Source: UMGS1370 sp046957575
Lineage (GTDB): Bacteria; Bacillota; Clostridia; Lachnospirales; Lachnospiraceae
DNA: 64,000 bases
NCBI GenBank assembly: GCA_046957575.1
Contig: JBKUOG010000017.1
Location: 8,449-72,448, forward strand
Direction of reading: 5' to 3'
Shown: positions 33,007 to 41,763 of the stretch, piece by piece
Layout: each line of letters starts with the position of its first letter
Numbering within the stretch: the stretch's first letter is position 1
Notes under the pieces: generated by a model
Databases searched by the model: none
Seen by the model: the letters and a program-made list of their open reading frames with translations, nothing else
Told to the model about the DNA's origin: nothing
Position numbers and translations under genes: made by a program

Positions 33007-34401
33007 ATGCTGTACTTCAAAGAGTTGAAGAGAATTTGTTTTAGTGTTGTGTATGGTCTGTTTTTATTTCTGCTTGTTTTCGGATGGTATCAGAATTTTT
33101 ATCATGTGACAGATAAGGAAATTCTCGCCTCCAAAGATAAGGATACCTCTTACCAGTTACAGATCACTGGAGGCTCCATTCTGGAAAAACCGGATAAAAA
33201 TGCAGAATCATTCGGCAGGAAGAGGAAGGAGGTGCCGGATACCGTTATGCTTGGCGGAACAGACCATCTGCTGATGGAGTACCGTGAAAATTCTTATGCG
33301 GTGTATCCTTTTGGGTACTATAAAGAAGTTGTCTTAAATGACGCGGAACAGGATGAAATATTAAAAATATTATGTGAGATAACAGGACTTGACGAAGAGA
33401 GTCTTTGGAATCTTCCGGATGATTATTTCCCGTATGTAAACGGTAATATCGTTCATTTTAAAGAAGATAACCCGGATGAAAACGGAACCATAACCATAGA
33501 GGCAGGGGAAAAAGAAGAACGTATACAAGAGGCAGAGGATAAGACAAAACATTTTGTTCCACAGGTATCCTATGACAGGTTTAAAGAGCTTATGAAAAAA
33601 GCGGAGGATATGATCGGCAGAGGTTCTAATTACTCCATGGATATGCTTTTGACATATTATGGGCAGGCAGAAATGAATTATGAAGAGGCAGCAGAAGAGT
33701 ACCGTAAGACGATTTATGAGGATAAAGTCAGCAGAGCTTTTGCAAGATTATTTTGTGATTATATAACGCGGTCTCTGGGGCTGTATCCTGTATTTGTGGC
33801 TGTTGTGTTCTGGATGAAGGACAGAAGAAATAAAATGAATGAGCTGATTGACAGCAGGCAGTTCGGTACTGCCAAATTTGTCATGGTAAGGTTTCTGGCT
33901 ATGCTGACAGCGTGTATGCTGCCTGTATTCTTATTGAGCTTTGAATCCCTGCTGCCGCTCCTGCAATACTCTTCGGAATCCGGGATTTCAATAGATGCGC
34001 TTGCTTTTGTAAAATATATTCTCTGGTGGCTGCTGCCCACAGCGGCAGTTGTCCTATCACTGGGAACATTTTTGACGATTCTTACATCTGCCCCGGCGGC
34101 TGTTTTAGTCCAGGCCGTATGGTGGTTTATGGATACCGGTATGACCGGATTGTGGGGAGATACAGGGTATTTTACATTGATGATACGCCATAATACACTG
34201 CGTGGTTCTGAACTGATAAGGCAAAACCTTACAATCCTGTGGGTGAACAGAGGGATCATGCTCCTTTTTACTTTTATTTTTTTACTGCTTTCCTGTGTCA
34301 TTTATGAGAGGAAAAGAAAGGGGAAATGCAGTCATGGGTATCAAGGGCAGAGATATTACAGGATTCTTAAAAAGAGATTTTTTACTGGCATTCAAAAGTA
34401 G
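33007..34401 (+). CDS. ABC transporter membrane protein with large extracellular domain
   Basis: This 464-residue protein has an N-terminal helix (about 10-27), a charged domain of about 220 residues probably outside the cell, then about five helices from 255 onward. This is the layout of ABC-2/FtsX-like exporter subunits, although no named family is certain. GGGGAGGGAG precedes the ATG. The last 22 codons overlap the next gene; the tail SHGYQGQRYYR is basic and unlike the rest, so the ancestral stop may have lain earlier. Confidence 0.7.
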   Translation: MLYFKELKRICFSVVYGLFLFLLVFGWYQNFYHVTDKEILASKDKDTSYQLQITGGSILEKPDKNAESFGRKRKEVPDTVMLGGTDHLLMEYRENSYAVYPFGYYKEVVLNDAEQDEILKILCEITGLDEESLWNLPDDYFPYVNGNIVHFKEDNPDENGTITIEAGEKEERIQEAEDKTKHFVPQVSYDRFKELMKKAEDMIGRGSNYSMDMLLTYYGQAEMNYEEAAEEYRKTIYEDKVSRAFARLFCDYITRSLGLYPVFVAVVFWMKDRRNKMNELIDSRQFGTAKFVMVRFLAMLTACMLPVFLLSFESLLPLLQYSSESGISIDALAFVKYILWWLLPTAAVVLSLGTFLTILTSAPAAVLVQAVWWFMDTGMTGLWGDTGYFTLMIRHNTLRGSELIRQNLTILWVNRGIMLLFTFIFLLLSCVIYERKRKGKCSHGYQGQRYYRILKKRFFTGIQK

Positions 34402-34975
34402 TGTGATACTTGCACTCCTGTATCTTTTCTGCATTCCGATAATAAGAGGAGTGAAAAACCTGGACAGCATACAGTCAGCCCAATGTCTGGAACAGTCGGT
34501 ATCCCTTATTGGAATCATTCTGTTTGTTCCGGTTACGAGATGGGAACACAGTCTGGAAATTAAGAAATTGATTTTGTCTAAGCCATGGACGTATGCAAAG
34601 ACAGTTTTTATCCGTCTGCTGTCTGCATTTTTTCTTGTTTCCTCCATGGTATCCGGATTCGCTTTCATGATGTGGCTGAACCATTGTGAATTTCCTTTTT
34701 GGAGGTTTGTATCTGTGGTGATCCTGCTTTCCTGTTTTCTGGGAATCTCCGGACTTTTTGTATCACAGATATGTCAGAATGTGGTTGTTGGGTACTTGTG
34801 GGCACTCGGATATTTTGCACTGTGCAAAATGGATGTTCTGAGCGAAGGAGATACGCTGTATTTATTTGGGCTGAGCGAAAGTGCGGAATCCGGCGGCAGG
34901 TTATGGTGCTTTTTGAGCCTGTCGATACTATTTTTGTTTTCGCTGCTGCTCCTTATCCGAATACAGAAAAGATGA
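34334..34975 (+). CDS. ABC transporter membrane protein, second subunit
   Basis: This 213-residue membrane protein with about six helices starts MGIKGRDITGFLKRDFLLAF. ATG 34334 is preceded by AAAGGGGAAA; a longer frame from 34295 is possible but lies deeper in the previous gene. The overlap of 68 bases with the preceding subunit points to coupled translation. It probably forms the channel with the 464-residue protein. No specific family is recognised beyond an ABC-2-like arrangement. Confidence 0.65.
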   Translation: MGIKGRDITGFLKRDFLLAFKSSVILALLYLFCIPIIRGVKNLDSIQSAQCLEQSVSLIGIILFVPVTRWEHSLEIKKLILSKPWTYAKTVFIRLLSAFFLVSSMVSGFAFMMWLNHCEFPFWRFVSVVILLSCFLGISGLFVSQICQNVVVGYLWALGYFALCKMDVLSEGDTLYLFGLSESAESGGRLWCFLSLSILFLFSLLLLIRIQKR

Positions 34976-35050
34976 GCTTTTCCTGTGTTCATTTCTTGAC
35001 GCAGAACGGTAAAAGGATATAGAATGAAAGTAAAGAAAGGAATCAAAAAT

Positions 35051-35590
35051 ATGATATACACAACAGAATATAACTCACCGGTGGGACGGATCATGATAGC
35101 GGCGAAAGATGAAGCACTGACTGGTCTTTGGATAGAAAATCAAAAATACTATCCGGCATCTGTGAAAGAAGAAATGAAACAATGCGATGATCTGGCAGTT
35201 CTCGTACAGGCCAAAGACTGGCTGGACCGTTACTTTGCCGGAGAAAAACCGCAGATCAGGGAATTAAATCTGGCGCCTGTCGGAAGTGAATTTCGCAGAG
35301 CTGTATGGGAGATTCTCACAGAGATCCCATACGGTGAGGTCACTACATACGGAAAAATAGCCGGGAAGGTAGCAAAAAGACTGGGGCTGGACCGGATGTC
35401 TGCCCAGGCTGTAGGCGGAGCTGTGGGACATAACCCTATCTCTATTATCATACCCTGCCATCGCGTGGTTGGCACAAACGGCAGCCTGACGGGTTACGCC
35501 GGGGGAATAGATAAGAAAATAGCATTGCTGACACACGAGGGCATTTCCATGGATCGATTCTTCGTGCCAAAGAAGGGAACTGCTTTGTAG
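35051..35590 (+). CDS. ogt: Methylated-DNA-protein cysteine methyltransferase
   Basis: This 179-residue suicide repair protein removes methyl groups from O6-methylguanine in DNA. The acceptor Cys136 lies in the invariant IPCHRVV motif. RAVWEILTEIPYGEVTTYG precedes it and GSLTGYAGG follows. The start at ATG 35051 has GAAAGGA at suitable distance; an in-frame ATG at 35024 would add nine residues. It stands alone next to a flavodoxin-like gene. No ada-type regulator is present. Confidence 0.95.
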   Translation: MIYTTEYNSPVGRIMIAAKDEALTGLWIENQKYYPASVKEEMKQCDDLAVLVQAKDWLDRYFAGEKPQIRELNLAPVGSEFRRAVWEILTEIPYGEVTTYGKIAGKVAKRLGLDRMSAQAVGGAVGHNPISIIIPCHRVVGTNGSLTGYAGGIDKKIALLTHEGISMDRFFVPKKGTAL

Positions 35591-35620
35591 AGAAAGCGAA
35601 ATGAATAAGGAGGATAAGAT

Positions 35621-36187
35621 ATGTCCATAGCAGTTGTATGGTCAAGTGCAAATACAGACGGGCTGACCGCGTCGGCAAAGGATGCATTTATTGAGGGAAT
35701 CCGGGAAAACGGTACGGATGTGGAGGAAATCTATTTAAATGGACTGAAGCTGGAGCACTGCCGCGCCTGCGGCAATGGCTGGGGCGCCTGCCGGGCTAAA
35801 GGCGTCTGCATTATAAAGGATGATTTTGAGGAAACCTATAAAAAACTGGCAGAGGCAGACGGTATTGTGTGGATCACTGCCGTTTACTGGCATGATACAA
35901 CAGAGGTCATGAAAGCATTTGTGGACCGCCTCAGAAGATGTGAAACGGCACATAACGGCTATTTAAGCCAAAAGAGATGCTTCCTGGCTGCCTGTGCAGG
36001 AGGAACCGGGCTTGGGGCTGTGGAATGCCTTCACAATATGGAGGAAGCACTCAAGCATATGGGAATGCGGGCTTACGACCGTGTTCCGGTGATTCGCTTC
36101 AATAAGGATTATATGCTGCCTGCACTCAGGGAGGCAGGAAAGATATATGCCGGGCGTCTTGTGGAAGGGTTTGATATGAGATATTAG
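35621..36187 (+). CDS. Flavodoxin-like NAD(P)H-dependent FMN reductase
   Basis: This 188-residue flavoprotein-fold enzyme starts IAVVWSSANTDGLTASA (phosphate-binding loop for FMN). The family cysteine segment is CRACGNGWGACRAKGVC, then ADGIVWITAVYWHDTTEVMKAFVDRL. It likely reduces FMN or an electron carrier. It follows ogt after 30 bases with an AAGGAGG ribosome site and may be co-transcribed. Confidence 0.85.
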   Translation: MSIAVVWSSANTDGLTASAKDAFIEGIRENGTDVEEIYLNGLKLEHCRACGNGWGACRAKGVCIIKDDFEETYKKLAEADGIVWITAVYWHDTTEVMKAFVDRLRRCETAHNGYLSQKRCFLAACAGGTGLGAVECLHNMEEALKHMGMRAYDRVPVIRFNKDYMLPALREAGKIYAGRLVEGFDMRY

Positions 36188-36211
36188 GACTGCTGTACAG
36201 TGGGGGAAACT

Positions 36212-37768
36212 ATGAGGCTATATAATTATGATACAAAGCTTCTCTTAAACATGCAGATACTTGTTGATAACCTGGAAGAGGACTATAATATCTCTTTTTT
36301 CTGCAGATGGCATGATGAGCAGAGACTGACCGGTGCTTCTATTTACTATGGGCAGAAGGAGCTGTCTTCCGACCTGGTTTATGTGGCAAAAGCAGAGGTA
36401 TATGCCCGATTTCCGATTACAGAAAAAGGTATATGCCGGGTTATTGTGGGAAAATCGAAAGAAAAACCGGACGCTCTGTTGTGTTCCGTCATTGAACTTG
36501 AGGAATCTGTATGCTGGGAAAGTGTTTTTAACTATATACAGGAAATTTTTATTCGATACGCCTCCTGGTCCCAAAAGCTGGAGGATATATTAAACAGCGG
36601 CGGCGGACTCCATGAATTGTGTGTTTCTGCCATGGATTTTTTCCAGAATCCACTTTATATCCATGACAATAATTTTTATGTTCTTGCCATGCCTACTTGG
36701 GTCGTAGGTATGGGGAATATTCAGGTAGATGAGAATTCCGGTAATATTTTCTTCTCCCAGGAGAAAATACAAAAGCTGCAGAAGAGTCCGGCCTACATAC
36801 AGACGCTCTCCACCCGCGGCGCACATATATGGGAACCTTCTTACGGAACCCATCGCATGCTTTATACAAATATCTGGACAAGTGACCATCATTACTGCGG
36901 TCGTTTTTTGCTCCATGAGCTGAATCGTTCCCTAAAGCCGGGTGATTTTCTTATGGTCAATCATTTTGCGACCTTTCTGCGCATGGCATTTGACCGCAAT
37001 CTTTTTAAGCGAAACGATGTGACCTCTTTTGAAAAAATCATATTGAAGTTGATCAAAGGAGAGGCGATCGAACAGAGGTATTTGGTAAAACGTCTGGAAA
37101 TGCTGGGGTGGGAGCTTACACACGAATATATCTGCTTGAAAATAGAAATACAAAAAGAAAGCAAAGAAATACTAAGACATCAGAAAATATGCAGTTCTGT
37201 GAATATCATATTAAAAGATGCACTTTCCATATCCGTAGAAAACGGAGCTTTAACCATCTGCAATCTGACGCTGTCACAATATTCTCGTACAGAACTTCCG
37301 GTCAAATTGGAGGGCCTGTGCAGAGAGATGAATCTGACCATGGGGTGCAGCAATCATTTTTATGATTTTACGGAAGTAGGAGAATACAGCCGGCAGGCAG
37401 AAAAGGCGATTCAACTGGGCCTGCAGCGGAAGCCCAAAGAATATTTTTTCTATTTCTCTGACTATGTACTTGATTACATTATCGGACATTTTACGGAAGA
37501 ATTCAGCATTCGTTCCATATGTTCCGATTCTATACTTGCCCTGGTCGAGATTGACCGGCAAAAAGGAACGGAATATATGGAGACTCTGGCCAGCTATTTT
37601 AAAAACGGAGGAAACCAGACGCCTACAGCAAATGACCTTTTCATACACCGCAGTACGCTGATGTACCGTCTGGAACGTATTCAGAAGCTGATCGGAATAG
37701 ATTTGGAGGATTCGGATACCAGACTCTTTATTCAAATCGCTATGCGTCTTCTGGGGTATCTGAATTAA
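36212..37768 (+). CDS. PucR family transcriptional regulator
   Basis: This regulator of about 518 residues has a long N-terminal sensor region without a clear named domain and the PucR C-terminal helix-turn-helix: LASYFKNGGNQTPTAND, then LFIHRSTLMYRLERIQKLIG. ATG 36212 follows GTGGGGGAAA; an in-frame GTG at 36200 is less likely. PucR proteins usually activate catabolic genes for small nitrogen or carbon compounds. A UroD-family gene and two anion carriers follow beyond a terminator and are the natural targets. Confidence 0.88.
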   Translation: MRLYNYDTKLLLNMQILVDNLEEDYNISFFCRWHDEQRLTGASIYYGQKELSSDLVYVAKAEVYARFPITEKGICRVIVGKSKEKPDALLCSVIELEESVCWESVFNYIQEIFIRYASWSQKLEDILNSGGGLHELCVSAMDFFQNPLYIHDNNFYVLAMPTWVVGMGNIQVDENSGNIFFSQEKIQKLQKSPAYIQTLSTRGAHIWEPSYGTHRMLYTNIWTSDHHYCGRFLLHELNRSLKPGDFLMVNHFATFLRMAFDRNLFKRNDVTSFEKIILKLIKGEAIEQRYLVKRLEMLGWELTHEYICLKIEIQKESKEILRHQKICSSVNIILKDALSISVENGALTICNLTLSQYSRTELPVKLEGLCREMNLTMGCSNHFYDFTEVGEYSRQAEKAIQLGLQRKPKEYFFYFSDYVLDYIIGHFTEEFSIRSICSDSILALVEIDRQKGTEYMETLASYFKNGGNQTPTANDLFIHRSTLMYRLERIQKLIGIDLEDSDTRLFIQIAMRLLGYLN

Positions 37769-37771
37769 TTT

Positions 37772-37814
37772 ATAAGGGATAACAGTTCAGGGGCTGTTGT
37801 TCCTTATTTTTTTG
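37772..37814 (+). terminator. Intrinsic terminator after the PucR gene
   Basis: ATAAGGGATAACAG (37772-37785) pairs with CTGTTGTTCCTTAT (37794-37807) over 14 positions with two wobbles. TTTTTTT follows. It isolates the regulator gene from its probable target operon. Confidence 0.85.
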
Positions 37815-37936
37815 ACTTTAATGTTCTCCGCATTTTGCGGAAATTTAAAAGTTATTTTAAAAATTCGGCGGATTTACATCGCTTACATGCGAAGATATAA
37901 TGCAGTTATAAAAATTCGACGAGCGGAGGTAACATT

Positions 37937-39028
37937 ATGGCGATTCCTTTTCATGAAGATGAGCTGACTGTAGTAGAAATATCAAAGGCATTCCGAGATG
38001 CCAGTGTACCGGTGTTTCATTATCCGATCACCATGAGAGAGGCCTGGAAAAGAATGGCTTTAGACAAAAAACCGGTATGGATGTGTACCGGTGTGGAAAC
38101 TTTTAGCTTTTATCCGGATATCATTCCCGATAATCGTGCCAGAGGCTATGTCAATGACGGCGGAAGACGTATCAAAGAGGAAGAAAAGGGCGGAAGAGAT
38201 ATGTTCGGCATTGAATGGATTTATGTTCCTGTGGCAGAAGGTTCTATGGAAAAGCCGGGATGTCCCCACTTATTTGAGGATGCCAATGATTGGAAGGCAG
38301 CCGTCAAATGGCCGGATATAGATTCCTGGGACTGGGAAGCAAGCAAAAAAGAGAATGCAGAGTTCCTGAAAAATGACCAGTTCCGGTATATAACATTCCT
38401 GAATGGTTTTGGTTTTGAGCGTCTCATTTCTTTTATGGGATTTGAAGCGGCTGCCATGGCACTGGTTGACGAGGAGCAGCAGGATGCTTTAAAGGAGCTT
38501 TTTGACAGGCTGTCCGATTTATATTGCAGAATCATTGACAAATGCTGTGAGGCATATGATATTGACGGATTCATAATCCATGACGACTGGGGAACCCAGA
38601 GAGCGCCGTTTTTTTCTTTTGATACAGGCAGGGAACTGCTCGTTCCTTATATGAAAAAGGTGACGGACCATATCCATGCAAAAGGAAAGGTGGCCGAACT
38701 GCACAGCTGCGGTTGTAATGAAATGCAGATTGAAAATTATATTGCCGGCGGATGGGATATATGGGGGCCTATGAGCAATATAAATAATACACAAAGACTT
38801 TTTGAAGATTACGGAGATAAGATTATTCTGGGAGTAATGCCGGATCTTTACGATCCGAAGGTTGATTCTGAGGAAACCATCCGTGAAAAGGCGAATGCCT
38901 TTGTTCAAAAGTTTTGTTCTGACCCAGATAAAATCTGTATTATCAATCGGTACTTCGGGCCATATCTGCAAGGGGTATATGCAGAGGAACTTTATAAAGC
39001 ATCTCGTATGAAATATGAAAACTGCTGA
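37937..39028 (+). CDS. Uroporphyrinogen decarboxylase family protein (corrinoid methyltransferase-like)
   Basis: This 363-residue UroD-fold protein is of the type used as methyltransferase in clostridia. Marks are GFIIHDDWGTQRAPFFS (211-227) and zinc-site-like AELHSCGC with His256, Cys258 and Cys260. True haem-pathway UroD lacks this cysteine set, so methyl transfer to or from a cobalamin protein is the usual expectation. No corrinoid protein gene lies next to it. It heads an operon with two anion transporters. GAGCGGAGG precedes the ATG. Substrate unknown. Confidence 0.85.
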   Translation: MAIPFHEDELTVVEISKAFRDASVPVFHYPITMREAWKRMALDKKPVWMCTGVETFSFYPDIIPDNRARGYVNDGGRRIKEEEKGGRDMFGIEWIYVPVAEGSMEKPGCPHLFEDANDWKAAVKWPDIDSWDWEASKKENAEFLKNDQFRYITFLNGFGFERLISFMGFEAAAMALVDEEQQDALKELFDRLSDLYCRIIDKCCEAYDIDGFIIHDDWGTQRAPFFSFDTGRELLVPYMKKVTDHIHAKGKVAELHSCGCNEMQIENYIAGGWDIWGPMSNINNTQRLFEDYGDKIILGVMPDLYDPKVDSEETIREKANAFVQKFCSDPDKICIINRYFGPYLQGVYAEELYKASRMKYENC

Positions 39029-39051
39029 AACAGACTTAGGGAGGGGTAAAT

Positions 39052-40428
39052 ATGGGTGACGCTATCCGCATTCTTGTTACACTAGTCATGATTGCCATGA
39101 TCTTGATCATTGTGGCAAGAAAGTATTATACTGCAACAGCTTTTCTTGGTATTGGATTTGTGGTTCTGCTGGTGACAACACTGATAACCGGCCAGAGTGC
39201 CATTGCCGAGGGCGGTTCCGGTAACGCGGTTGTAGATGTTTTTGAAGTAATGGCAAATGCTATTACCACATCGCTTGGTTCTACAGGCCTTGTAATTATG
39301 GTAGTCATGGGATATGTGGGCTATATGACGCATGTAAAGGCAGCAGAATTGTTCAGCATCGTAGTGGCAAGACCGCTGCGGAAAATAAAACATTCGGAAA
39401 TATTGATTTTTGCCACTTTTGTGCTGGTCGTAATCGTGAAGCTTGCCATTCCTTCCAGCTCGAGCGAAGTTTCTCTTCTGATAGCAACTGTCTTTCCGGT
39501 TTTGATAGCTGTGGGTATCAGTAAAGAGACATCGGCATCCCTTTTAATGGTTGCAACAGCTATTGTCTGGGGGCCTTCCAACACGCTGGCGCTTACTGCT
39601 TTTAACGGTGCAGGACTGGAGAATATTTCTATTCCCGTTTATTTTGTGACAAAAGAGATTCTTCCGGTGATTTGTATGATCGTAGTGGGGACCATTGTAT
39701 TTATTCTTGTGAACAAATACTTTGATAAAAAAGAAGGAGTGCTGGTAAGCCGTTCAGAACTTCCGGAATTAAAGGATGTGAAAGAGCTTGGGATTCCTAA
39801 ATTCTATGCAGTTTTTCCGGTACTTCCGGTATTACTGGTGATTGTTTTCAGCCCTATTGTACAGCAGTATATTACAATCTCCGTAGTAGCTGCCAATTTT
39901 ATGTCGTTCCTTTTGGTCATGATCATTGAAATTATCCGGAAACGTAATATACGCCGGACTTTTGAAGATTCCAAGGCTCTTTTTGAAGGAATGGGTAAAG
40001 CATTTGTCAGTGTCGTATCTATTCTTATCGGTATCAATGTATTTTCGGCGGCGCTGAATCAGGTGGGTGGTTTGAAAATACTGGCCGGAGCATTTGCGGG
40101 CGCCGGGGGAGGGACAATTACCATTGCAGTGATCGGTGCCATTGCGGCATTTATCCTGATAGGTATCGGCAGTTCCATCAGCGGAACACTTCCTTTGTTT
40201 TCATCACTGTATGCGGCTTTTGCTGCATCAGAAGGCGAACTGGTCAATATGGTGCGTATCCTGATTTTTGGCGGAAGCCTTGCCAGTGCTGTCAATCCCA
40301 TTGCGCCTACGACCATGATCGTCAGCGGCGGCTGTAATGTACCTATTACGACAATTATCAAGAGAACCATTATTCCTGCACTGGCATGTCTGCTTACAGA
40401 AATGATCGTGTGTATTCTGATTCCCTAA
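39052..40428 (+). CDS. Anion carrier, DcuC (C4-dicarboxylate) family
   Basis: This 458-residue membrane protein has about 12 helices and resembles anaerobic C4-dicarboxylate carriers of the DcuC group: TTSLGSTGLVIMVVMGYVGYMTHVKAAE, then AIPSSSSEVSLLIATVFPVLIAVGIS. Inverted-repeat architecture is suggested by a late GIGSSISGTLPLFSSLYAAF. It likely moves a carboxylate across the membrane by exchange or symport. It lies 23 bases after the UroD-like gene and before a second carrier. Confidence 0.82.
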   Translation: MGDAIRILVTLVMIAMILIIVARKYYTATAFLGIGFVVLLVTTLITGQSAIAEGGSGNAVVDVFEVMANAITTSLGSTGLVIMVVMGYVGYMTHVKAAELFSIVVARPLRKIKHSEILIFATFVLVVIVKLAIPSSSSEVSLLIATVFPVLIAVGISKETSASLLMVATAIVWGPSNTLALTAFNGAGLENISIPVYFVTKEILPVICMIVVGTIVFILVNKYFDKKEGVLVSRSELPELKDVKELGIPKFYAVFPVLPVLLVIVFSPIVQQYITISVVAANFMSFLLVMIIEIIRKRNIRRTFEDSKALFEGMGKAFVSVVSILIGINVFSAALNQVGGLKILAGAFAGAGGGTITIAVIGAIAAFILIGIGSSISGTLPLFSSLYAAFAASEGELVNMVRILIFGGSLASAVNPIAPTTMIVSGGCNVPITTIIKRTIIPALACLLTEMIVCILIP

Positions 40429-40464
40429 ACAGAAGGACGTAAAATTTTCCGGAGGTAAAGTGTT

Positions 40465-41724
40465 ATGAATACAGAAATTCTGATCACGTTGGTCATTCTG
40501 CTTTGCGCAGTGGTTTTTTATTCCACAACCTGGATGAATATGACTGCCACATCCCTGCTTATTCTGGCTGCACTTTATCTCTCCGGGATTGTATCTGTAT
40601 CGGAACTGTTTGTCAATCTGGTAAACAGTTCTACGCTTCTGGTCATCTTTATGTTTATCATCAGTGGTTCGCTTTTGAAATCAGGAGCCTCCGCATTTAT
40701 CGGAAAATGCCTGCTTTGGCATGCAGTGTCTGAAAAACAGATCGTTATGCGCCTGCTGCTGCTTTCTGCATTTTTCAGCAATATGGCAACCGCGGCAGTG
40801 GTGGCTACCTTTGCAGTAGGTATAGCGAAATCAAGCAAAGCATACCGTCTTCCCAAAATGACAATGAGCATAGCGGTGGGGAGCATCCTTGGAGGCATGC
40901 TTACTATTATAGGTGTTTCCGGGAATGTAATGGTAAGAACATTTTTGGAAGAGGCGGGGGCAGGTACTGTCGGATTCTGGGATTTTGGGAAGATAGGTCT
41001 TCCTCTCTGCATTACGGGTTATATTTATATGTATTTTATCGGCTACAGGCTGTCGCCTTCTCAGTCTGTAACGGAGTCTGCCATAAACGACACAGAAAAG
41101 CAGGATAATGTATACAGGAAAGGACAATGCATATTTACTTTGATGGTATTTGCATCGGTGGTTATCTGTATGATGTTGGAAAATATAATCCATCTTCCAA
41201 TCCACATGGCGGCATTTTTCGGAAGTCTGGTACTGATCGTCAGCAGGACGGTAACGGAGAAAGAGGCGTTTTCCTATGTGAATTGGCCTACAACACTTAT
41301 GTTTGCAAGTCTTCTGACTCTGGGCGCTGCAATTTCCAAGTCCGGAGCAGCCCCTTTGATTTCCGACACTTTTTTGCGGTTGTTTGGGGAGGAGACGAAT
41401 AAGACATTTATTTTGGTCGTTTTCTTCGTTTTTATTGTGATCATCACGCAGTTTATGTCCAACGGTGCCACGGCAGCCGTTTTTTATCCCATTGGTCTTT
41501 CTGTTGCACAGCAGTTGAATGTCAGTCCTGTGGCAGCCCTGATGATGGTCTGTGTGGCAGCGGGCAGCTCTTTTGCAACGCCGATGGCGACACCGCTGAA
41601 TGCATACTTAATGTCGGTTTCCGGATGTCGTTTTTCTGATTATATGAAAGTAGGAGTACCTTTATTGCTGCTTACAACGATTGTCTGTGTGATTTTGTGT
41701 CCTTTGATTTGGCGTATTGGCTGA
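40465..41724 (+). CDS. SLC13/DASS family anion permease
   Basis: This 419-residue membrane protein with about 11-12 helices is of the divalent anion:Na+ symporter group. Family-like parts are MFIISGSLLKSGASAFIGK, AFFSNMATAAVVA (binding loop) and ITQFMSNGATAAVFYPIGLSVAQQL, then SSFATPMATPLNA near the end. It probably imports a dicarboxylate, sulfate or related anion. The second carrier in the same operon (DcuC type) suggests uptake of substrate by one and release of product by the other, an inference. Confidence 0.87.
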   Translation: MNTEILITLVILLCAVVFYSTTWMNMTATSLLILAALYLSGIVSVSELFVNLVNSSTLLVIFMFIISGSLLKSGASAFIGKCLLWHAVSEKQIVMRLLLLSAFFSNMATAAVVATFAVGIAKSSKAYRLPKMTMSIAVGSILGGMLTIIGVSGNVMVRTFLEEAGAGTVGFWDFGKIGLPLCITGYIYMYFIGYRLSPSQSVTESAINDTEKQDNVYRKGQCIFTLMVFASVVICMMLENIIHLPIHMAAFFGSLVLIVSRTVTEKEAFSYVNWPTTLMFASLLTLGAAISKSGAAPLISDTFLRLFGEETNKTFILVVFFVFIVIITQFMSNGATAAVFYPIGLSVAQQLNVSPVAALMMVCVAAGSSFATPMATPLNAYLMSVSGCRFSDYMKVGVPLLLLTTIVCVILCPLIWRIG

Positions 41725-41731
41725 ATCGAAA

Positions 41732-41757
41732 CGCCTCCCCGGGAGTACGGGGAGGCG
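41732..41757. terminator. GC-rich hairpin between convergent genes
   Basis: CGCCTCCCCG (41732-41741) and CGGGGAGGCG (41748-41757) form a perfect 10-bp stem with loop GGAGTA. No T-run is evident on the plus side, but the position between two converging genes fits a bidirectional terminator. Confidence 0.6.
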
Positions 41758-41763
41758 CCAATA

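Noticed and set aside
33759..34301. 180-codon minus-strand frame
   Set aside because: Antisense to the ABC membrane subunit; no motif and no ribosome site.
37937..39028. Haem-pathway uroporphyrinogen decarboxylase
   Set aside because: The HSCGC site, neighbouring carriers and absence of other haem genes favour the methyltransferase-like branch.
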